Part shown: one piece after another, positions 41,559-46,417 of the stretch
Numbering within the stretch: the first letter of the stretch is position 1
Layout of the letters: every line of letters starts with the position of its first letter
Source of the DNA: JAVKBW01 sp964352715
Lineage (GTDB): Bacteria > Pseudomonadota > Alphaproteobacteria > UBA8366 > Aestuariispiraceae
Reading direction: 5' to 3'
DNA length: 46,417 nt
NCBI GenBank assembly: GCA_964352715.1
Contig: CAYGSU010000028.1
Span: 1-46,417 of the forward strand
Translations under genes and position numbers: made by a program
The notes under the pieces: generated by a model
What the model was told of the DNA's origin: nothing
Databases searched by the model: none
The model's input: only the letters and a program-made list of their open reading frames with translations

Positions 41559-43457
41559 ATGTCTGGTGAACTGGAAAAGGTGTACCGCCGGTCTATCGAC
41601 GATCCGGCAGGTTTCTGGGCTGACGCGGCGGAAGATATTGACTGGATCAAGCGCTGGGATCGCGTGCTTGACGACGATAACCTGCCACATGTCCGCTGGT
41701 TCAGCGGCGCAACGATGAACACCTGCTACAACGCTGTCGACCGGCATGTTGAAGCCGGGCGGGGCGATCAGGCGGCGCTGATGTTCGATAGCGCGATGAC
41801 CGGGACCAAAAGCCGGGTCAGCTATGCCGAATTGAAGGACATGACTTCAAGACTTGCCGGTGCGCTGAAGGCGAAAGGCATCGCGAAGGGCGACCGCGTT
41901 ATCATTTATATGCCGATGATCCCCGAAGCGGTGGTTGCGACTCTGGCCTGCGCCCGTCTGGGCGCAATTCACAGCATCGTCTTCGGCGGGTTCGCAGCGA
42001 ACGAACTTGCCGTGCGCATTGACGATTGCGGCGCAAAGGCGGTGATCAGTGCATCCTGCGGACTGGAGCCGAACAGGGTGGTTGAATACAAGCCGCTGCT
42101 GGATGAGGCGATCAGGATCGCGAAAAACAAACCCGCGCATTGCATCATTTTCCAGCGGCCGGAATGCCAGGCGACAATGATTGATGGCAGGGACAGCGAC
42201 TGGAACGATGTGGTCGAAGCCGCCACGCCGACCGATTGTGTGCCGGTCGCAGCCACAGATCCGCTTTACATTCTCTATACGTCAGGCACCACCGGCGCAC
42301 CGAAAGGTGTGGTCCGGGATAATGGCGGTCATGCCGTTGCCATAAAGTGGTCGATGAAGAACGTCTACAATGTCGAACCGGGTGCGGTGTACTGGGCGGC
42401 GTCGGATGTCGGCTGGGTGGTCGGCCATTCCTACATCATCTACGGTCCGCTGTTGCATGGCTGCACGTCGGTGATGTTCGAAGGCAAGCCGGTCGGCACG
42501 CCCGATCCCGGCACCTTCTGGCGGATCATCGAGGAGTATCATGTCGAGGCTCTGTTCACCGCGCCGACGGCCATCCGCGCCATCAAGCAGCAGGACCCGA
42601 AAGCGGAATTCGTCAAGAAGTACGATACGTCTAGCCTGAAGAGCCTGTTTCTGGCCGGTGAACGCAGTGACCCGGATACGATCGAATGGGCCCGAAGCAC
42701 GCTGGGCGTCAGGGTGATCGATCATTGGTGGCAGACCGAAACCGGCTGGGCGATGGCGTCGAATTGCATCGGGATCGAGGAATTGCCGGTCAAACTCGGC
42801 TCGCCGACACGGGCGGTACCGGGATGGGATATCCGCATCCTCAGCCCGGAAGGACATAAAATGGAACGCGGTGAGGTCGGCGCGATCTGTGTCAAACAGC
42901 CGATGCCGCCGAGTTCCTTCCTGACCCTGTGGAACGCCGATGCCCGGTTCAAGCAAAGCTATTTCGACGAGTTCCCCGGCTATTACAAAACCGGCGACGC
43001 CGGCATGGTGGACGACGACGATTATGTCTTCGTGATGGCCCGCACCGATGACGTGATCAATGTCGCCGGTCACCGTCTTTCGACCGGTGCCATCGAAGAA
43101 GTTTTGGCGAGCCACCCGGAAGTCGCGGAATGCGCGGTCATGGGCGTCTCCGACGCGCTGAAGGGCCAGGCGCCGGTCGGTCTTCTGGTTCTGAATGCCG
43201 GTTGCATGGTATCTCCCGAGGACGTGGCGAAGGAATGCGTGAAACTGGTGCGCGAGAAGATCGGCCCGGTCGCCGCGTTCAAATCGGCCGTTGTGGTAAA
43301 GCGTTTGCCGAAGACACGGTCCGGCAAGATATTGCGTGGAACGATGAGCAAAATCGCCGACGGGGTTTCCTATCCGATGCCGGCGACAATCGAAGACCCG
43401 GCCGTCCTGGCGGAGATAGAGGTATCTTTGTCGACGATCGGTTATGCGAAAAAATAG
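41559..43457 (+). CDS. prpE: Propionyl-CoA synthetase (ACSS3/PrpE-type acyl-CoA ligase)
   Basis: A 632-aa AMP-forming acyl-CoA synthetase. The PrpE-like N-terminus (VYRRSIDDPAGFWADAAEDIDW, RWFSGATMNTCYNAVDRHVE) distinguishes it from acetyl-CoA synthetase. ATP-binding YTSGTTGAPKGVVRDNGGH, the substrate-pocket DVGWVVGHSYIIYGPLLHG and WWQTETGWA are intact, and the C-terminal KTRSGKILRGT contains the lysine that is acetylated in this family. It activates propionate, and perhaps acetate or acetoacetate-derived acids, as CoA esters. GGGAGGA precedes the ATG. An FNR-type box lies 50 nt upstream, and an ECHDC3-like gene follows after 9 nt. Confidence 0.9.
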   Translation: MSGELEKVYRRSIDDPAGFWADAAEDIDWIKRWDRVLDDDNLPHVRWFSGATMNTCYNAVDRHVEAGRGDQAALMFDSAMTGTKSRVSYAELKDMTSRLAGALKAKGIAKGDRVIIYMPMIPEAVVATLACARLGAIHSIVFGGFAANELAVRIDDCGAKAVISASCGLEPNRVVEYKPLLDEAIRIAKNKPAHCIIFQRPECQATMIDGRDSDWNDVVEAATPTDCVPVAATDPLYILYTSGTTGAPKGVVRDNGGHAVAIKWSMKNVYNVEPGAVYWAASDVGWVVGHSYIIYGPLLHGCTSVMFEGKPVGTPDPGTFWRIIEEYHVEALFTAPTAIRAIKQQDPKAEFVKKYDTSSLKSLFLAGERSDPDTIEWARSTLGVRVIDHWWQTETGWAMASNCIGIEELPVKLGSPTRAVPGWDIRILSPEGHKMERGEVGAICVKQPMPPSSFLTLWNADARFKQSYFDEFPGYYKTGDAGMVDDDDYVFVMARTDDVINVAGHRLSTGAIEEVLASHPEVAECAVMGVSDALKGQAPVGLLVLNAGCMVSPEDVAKECVKLVREKIGPVAAFKSAVVVKRLPKTRSGKILRGTMSKIADGVSYPMPATIEDPAVLAEIEVSLSTIGYAKK

Positions 43458-43466
43458 GAGACTTGT

Positions 43467-44261
43467 ATGGATTCCGGGACGCCGGATCAGCCCGATCTTC
43501 TGGTCGAGAAAAATGATGCAATCGCGACCGTTACGCTCAACCGGCCGCGCCAGCGCAATGCATTGTCACGATCCCTGATCGCCGATCTGCGGCAGGCGCT
43601 GGCGGATATTGACCGGGATGCGGCTATCCGACTCGTGATCCTTGCCGGGGCGGGACCGGCCTTTTGCGCCGGTCATGACCTGAAGGAAATTCGCGCCAAT
43701 CCCGACCGGGCGTTCCTGCAAGGCCTGTTCGAGGAATGCAGCGGGTTGATGTTGGCGCTGCAATCGATCCGCCAGCCGATCATTGCCAGGGTGCACGGCG
43801 TCGCGACAGCCGCCGGGTGCCAGCTTGTGGCGAGCTGCGACCTCGCGGTCGCCGCATCGGATGCACGGTTTGCAACGCCGGGCGTCAATATCGGCCTGTT
43901 CTGTTCGACGCCGATGGTCGCCCTTAGCCGGGCGGTGTCGCGCAAGACGGCGATGGAAATGCTGCTGACCGGCGAAATGGTCGATGCGGAAACCGCTCGA
44001 CAATATGGCCTGATCAATCGCATCGCCGCGCCGGACGAGCTCGCGTCCGTGACGGATGATCTGGCGCACACGATCCTGTCAAAATCGCCGGTGGCGCTGA
44101 AGATCGGTAAATCGGCTTTCTACAGGCAGATCGAAATGGGCGTCGAGGACGCCTACGACTATGTCAGCCAGGTGATGACGGAAAACATGCTTGAACGGGA
44201 AACCGAACAGGGGGTCGACGCCTTCCTGAACAAGCAGCCGCCGCCGTGGCAGTCTGAATAG
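43467..44261 (+). CDS. Enoyl-CoA hydratase/isomerase-family protein, ECHDC3-like
   Basis: A 264-aa crotonase-fold protein. The oxyanion-hole motif FCAGHDLKE and the second region ARFATPGVNIGLFCSTPMVALSRAV are clear. The position that carries a catalytic Glu in true enoyl-CoA hydratases (LPEI-x-LG-type segment) reads TPGVNIGLF, so at least one usual catalytic Glu is missing. This pattern matches my recollection of the ECHDC3 subfamily, whose reaction is not established. It is probably co-transcribed with the propionyl-CoA synthetase. It converges with the FAH-family gene with 1 nt between stops. Confidence 0.88.
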   Translation: MDSGTPDQPDLLVEKNDAIATVTLNRPRQRNALSRSLIADLRQALADIDRDAAIRLVILAGAGPAFCAGHDLKEIRANPDRAFLQGLFEECSGLMLALQSIRQPIIARVHGVATAAGCQLVASCDLAVAASDARFATPGVNIGLFCSTPMVALSRAVSRKTAMEMLLTGEMVDAETARQYGLINRIAAPDELASVTDDLAHTILSKSPVALKIGKSAFYRQIEMGVEDAYDYVSQVMTENMLERETEQGVDAFLNKQPPPWQSE

Positions 44262-44262
44262 A

Positions 44263-45108
44263 TCAGGCGTCCACCAGCCGGTGGGTCTGTTCACCCAGAC
44301 CATCGACACCGCAGCGCAGGGTCTGCCCGGCGCGCAGGAACACCGGTTCCGGCTTGATGCCAAGGCCAACGCCCGGCGGCGTGCCGGTGGCGATGATGTC
44401 GCCCGGTTGAAGCGTCATGAAGCGGCTGACAAAGGCCACCAGTTCGCGTACCGGGAAGATCATCGTCGCGGTCGTGCCATCCTGACGCATGACGCCGTCG
44501 ATTTCGCACCACAGATGCAAATCCTGCGGGTCCGGCACCTCGTCGGCGGTGACCATGTACGGGCCGATCGGGCCGAAGGTGTCGTGGCTTTTACCCTTGA
44601 TCCAGTGGCCGGTGCCTGCGAACTGGAACGACCGTTCGGAAACGTCGTTCACCGTGCAGTAGCCGGCGACATGGTCGAGCGCATCCTTTTCCTCGACGTA
44701 TTTCGTGCGTTTGCCGATCACTACACCGAGTTCGATTTCCCAGTCGGTCTTTTGTGAGCCGCGCGGAATTTCGATATCGTCGGTCGGCCCGCAGATCGAG
44801 GAGACGGATTTGCCGAACAGGATGGGTTCGCTCGGCGCGGGCTGGCCGGCTTCTGCGGCATGGTCGGCGAAATTGAGGCCGATGCCAAGGATCGTTCCGA
44901 CAGACCCGACGCAGGCGCCGATCCGCACGGAGGGGTCGAGCAGGGGCAGGGTAGTTGGGTCGATCTTGCGCAAGGCATCGAGCGAGGCGGGTGACAATGC
45001 CGCACCGTCAATATCGCCAACATGGCCGGACAGGTCCCGCAGACCGCCGGTTTCGTCCACAATACCCGGGTTTTCCTTCCCGGCTGCTCCATGACGGAAA
45101 AGTTTCAT
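44263..45108 (-). CDS. Fumarylacetoacetate hydrolase (FAH)-family protein
   Basis: A 281-aa protein. The start ATG 45108 has GGAGG 7 nt upstream; a longer frame is not needed. The FAH core is present: ILGIGLNFADHAAEAG, DWEIELGVVIG with metal-binding Glu pair, YCTVNDVSERSFQ, KSHDTFGPIGPYMV and PGDIIATGTPPGVG. Family members are 2-hydroxyhepta-2,4-dienedioate-type isomerase/decarboxylases, acylpyruvases and ureidoglycolate lyases. Which reaction applies cannot be told from sequence. It is divergent from the MscS gene. Confidence 0.88.
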   Translation of the reverse strand: MKLFRHGAAGKENPGIVDETGGLRDLSGHVGDIDGAALSPASLDALRKIDPTTLPLLDPSVRIGACVGSVGTILGIGLNFADHAAEAGQPAPSEPILFGKSVSSICGPTDDIEIPRGSQKTDWEIELGVVIGKRTKYVEEKDALDHVAGYCTVNDVSERSFQFAGTGHWIKGKSHDTFGPIGPYMVTADEVPDPQDLHLWCEIDGVMRQDGTTATMIFPVRELVAFVSRFMTLQPGDIIATGTPPGVGLGIKPEPVFLRAGQTLRCGVDGLGEQTHRLVDA

Positions 45109-45184
45109 TGCTGCGCCTCCCTGATCGTCGTTTTTTAATTGATTATCCCATCTACCGTCGCGCGGCAACGGCACCACGACAAGA

Positions 45185-45201
45185 CCGGATACACCATCCG
45201 G
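45185..45201. promoter_or_regulatory. Inverted repeat in the FAH/MscS divergent region
   Basis: CCGGAT and ATCCGG flank a 5-nt ACACC spacer; outer GAC/GTC can also pair with one bulged base. It is 77 nt upstream of the FAH-family ATG, a plausible operator position. No regulator gene is adjacent. Confidence 0.35.
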
Positions 45202-45275
45202 GTCGCCTTGTGTTTTTCAATATCCGACGCAAATGGCTGGAATAACGCGATGAAAATCGTGATACTCTTAACCCT

Positions 45276-46417
45276 ATGGAATTCATACCAGATTATGAAA
45301 CCGCTGAACTGACGGTCCGGGGTTGGCTGTTCTGGCTGCGAACGCGTGTCCTCAGTTGGTCGGTCATGGCGCAGATCGGCATTATCGCGGTTCATTTCGT
45401 GCTGGCGACCTTTGTTGCCAGCCGCCTGAAGAGCCGTCTGGTCAAGCGCTTCGACCATCGGTTCGGTACAATGCAAGCACGCTTTACCGGGTTTCTGCAC
45501 CGGTTGCTGGCGCGGCTGCCGCATCTCATCCGCTGGGTTTTGTATCTGGTGCTGTTGTGGCTGACGGCGGAAATTCTCGACCGCACCGTCCCCGACCGTA
45601 TCGATAGCTGGCTACTGCGCACCGCCGCCAACCTGACCTTCGCCTGGATCGCGATTTCACTGCTGGCGGCGGTGATAAGAACCAATGTGCTGGCGCGGCT
45701 GGCGGCGACGGTGATCTGGATCGTCACCGCGCTCAATGTCCTGCAACTGCTGGATCCGACCATCGAGATGTTCGACAACGCGGCGGTATCGGTCGGCGAG
45801 GTCCGCGTTTCGGTGCTGCTGGTGATCAAGGGCGTGCTGACCCTGGCTGTGCTGCTATGGGGCGCAACGGCGCTGTCCGGCATGCTGGAACGCCGCTACC
45901 GCGCAGTGGCCGAACTGACGCCGTCGGTTCAGGTCCTGTTGTCGAAACTGACCAACGTGACGCTGATCGTCCTTGCCATCGTCGTCGGACTGAAGAGCAT
46001 CGGCGTTGACCTGACCGCCTTCGCCTTCTTCTCCGGCGCGCTGGGCCTCGGCATCGGTTTCGGGCTGCAGAAGGTGATCTCCAATCTGGTTTCCGGCATC
46101 ATCCTGCTGATGGACAAATCCATCAAGCCGGGCGATGTGGTGGCGGTTGAACAGACCTATGGCTGGGTGAAAAGTTTTGGTGCTCGGTATGCCTCGGTGA
46201 TTACCCGCGACGGCATCGAACACCTGATTCCGAACGAGGAATTCATCACCCGGCGGGTCGAGAACTGGTCGTATACCGACAGCAAGGTGCGGCTGAAAAT
46301 TCCCATCGGGGTGTCCTACGACAGCGATTTGCGGCTGGCGGCGAAACTGGCCATCGAGGCGGCGACAGAGTGTAAACGGGTGATCGACGACCCGGCGCCG
46401 AAATGCCTGCTGATCGA
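45276..46417 (+). CDS. MscS-family mechanosensitive channel (3' end beyond window)
   Basis: At least 380 residues from ATG 45276, open to the window edge. Several hydrophobic helices precede the pore region: AFAFFSGALGLGIGFGLQKVISNLVSGIILLMDKSIKPGD is the glycine/alanine-rich TM3 and the start of the cytoplasmic beta domain, here about residues 248-287. The beta domain follows (YGWVKSFGARYASVITRDG, HLIPNEEFITRRVENWSY). It is larger than minimal MscS because of extra N-terminal helices. It releases solutes under hypo-osmotic shock, which is functionally compatible with a cell that imports osmolyte betaines, though physical linkage proves nothing. The opposite strand shows only spurious frames here. 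Confidence 0.92.
   Translation, partial: MEFIPDYETAELTVRGWLFWLRTRVLSWSVMAQIGIIAVHFVLATFVASRLKSRLVKRFDHRFGTMQARFTGFLHRLLARLPHLIRWVLYLVLLWLTAEILDRTVPDRIDSWLLRTAANLTFAWIAISLLAAVIRTNVLARLAATVIWIVTALNVLQLLDPTIEMFDNAAVSVGEVRVSVLLVIKGVLTLAVLLWGATALSGMLERRYRAVAELTPSVQVLLSKLTNVTLIVLAIVVGLKSIGVDLTAFAFFSGALGLGIGFGLQKVISNLVSGIILLMDKSIKPGDVVAVEQTYGWVKSFGARYASVITRDGIEHLIPNEEFITRRVENWSYTDSKVRLKIPIGVSYDSDLRLAAKLAIEAATECKRVIDDPAPKCLLI

Noticed and set aside
29571..45108. An allantoin/ureide pathway made from the amidase, Hyi-like protein, cupin and FAH-family protein
   Set aside because: Each has a ureide-pathway relative, but they lie in separate transcription units and no allantoinase or allantoate hydrolase is present; the resemblance is only at superfamily level.
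1..46417. CRISPR arrays, tRNA/rRNA genes, insertion sequences or prophage genes
   Set aside because: No regularly spaced repeats, no cloverleaf or rRNA-like stretches, and no transposase, integrase or phage structural motifs were noticed in any frame.

Overview
The window reads as high-GC chromosomal DNA of a free-living alphaproteobacterium, plausibly a marine Rhodospirillales-like lineage. This is inferred from the ssb-gyrA-coaD neighbourhood, the alphaproteobacterial style of UvrA and GyrA, and the density of quaternary-amine catabolism genes; no species can be named. A run of exactly 100 N (13523-13622) shows that two contigs were scaffolded together.

Layout. Bases 1-8006 are mostly housekeeping: the start of uvrA (minus strand, cut by the window edge), a secreted metallo-beta-lactamase-fold hydrolase, ssb, a GST-like protein, a CpdA-like phosphoesterase, gyrA and coaD. 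Bases 8053-12713 form a compact plus-strand operon: an EamA exporter, an FAD amine oxidoreductase, a flavin/2Fe-2S reductase of the type that feeds Rieske oxygenases, a GFA (formaldehyde-linked) protein and a second EamA exporter. A cold-shock protein and a GATase-AraC regulator (broken by the assembly gap) follow on the minus strand.

Bases 14117-23317 hold a quaternary-amine catabolic block: choline sulfatase, Rieske oxygenase 1, an SDR, a beta-keto acid cleavage enzyme (BKACE, DUF849), a second SDR, carnitine dehydrogenase, a class I glutamine amidotransferase, choline dehydrogenase (opposite strand) and a hotdog thioesterase. Dehydrogenase, BKACE and thioesterase together match the known route from L-carnitine through 3-dehydrocarnitine and betainyl-CoA to glycine betaine. 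BetC and BetA lead from choline-O-sulfate towards the same product. A LuxR-type regulator (23407) then precedes a glycine betaine/choline-type ABC transporter with a tandem-fused permease, co-transcribed with an MBL hydrolase, an amidase and a hydroxypyruvate-isomerase-like protein (24552-31762).

Bases 31759-36704 form a mirror-symmetric module: LysR divergent from Rieske oxygenase 2, and LysR divergent from a non-pyrrolysine MttB-family methyltransferase, with the two enzymes convergent on a central hairpin. It sets an O2-dependent and a presumed corrinoid-dependent demethylase side by side. Strong inverted repeats occupy both divergent promoter regions. Bases 36701-46417 are more mixed: a second GFA protein, a glycosyltransferase with a cupin, an orphan PAS histidine kinase divergent from a universal stress protein, a propionyl-CoA synthetase with an ECHDC3-like protein behind a perfect FNR/FixK-type box, an FAH-family hydrolase, and a truncated MscS channel.

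The likely overall logic is import of betaines, conversion of choline sulfate and carnitine to glycine betaine, oxidative or corrinoid demethylation, and disposal of formaldehyde and small acyl products. Exact substrates are inferred from families and context.
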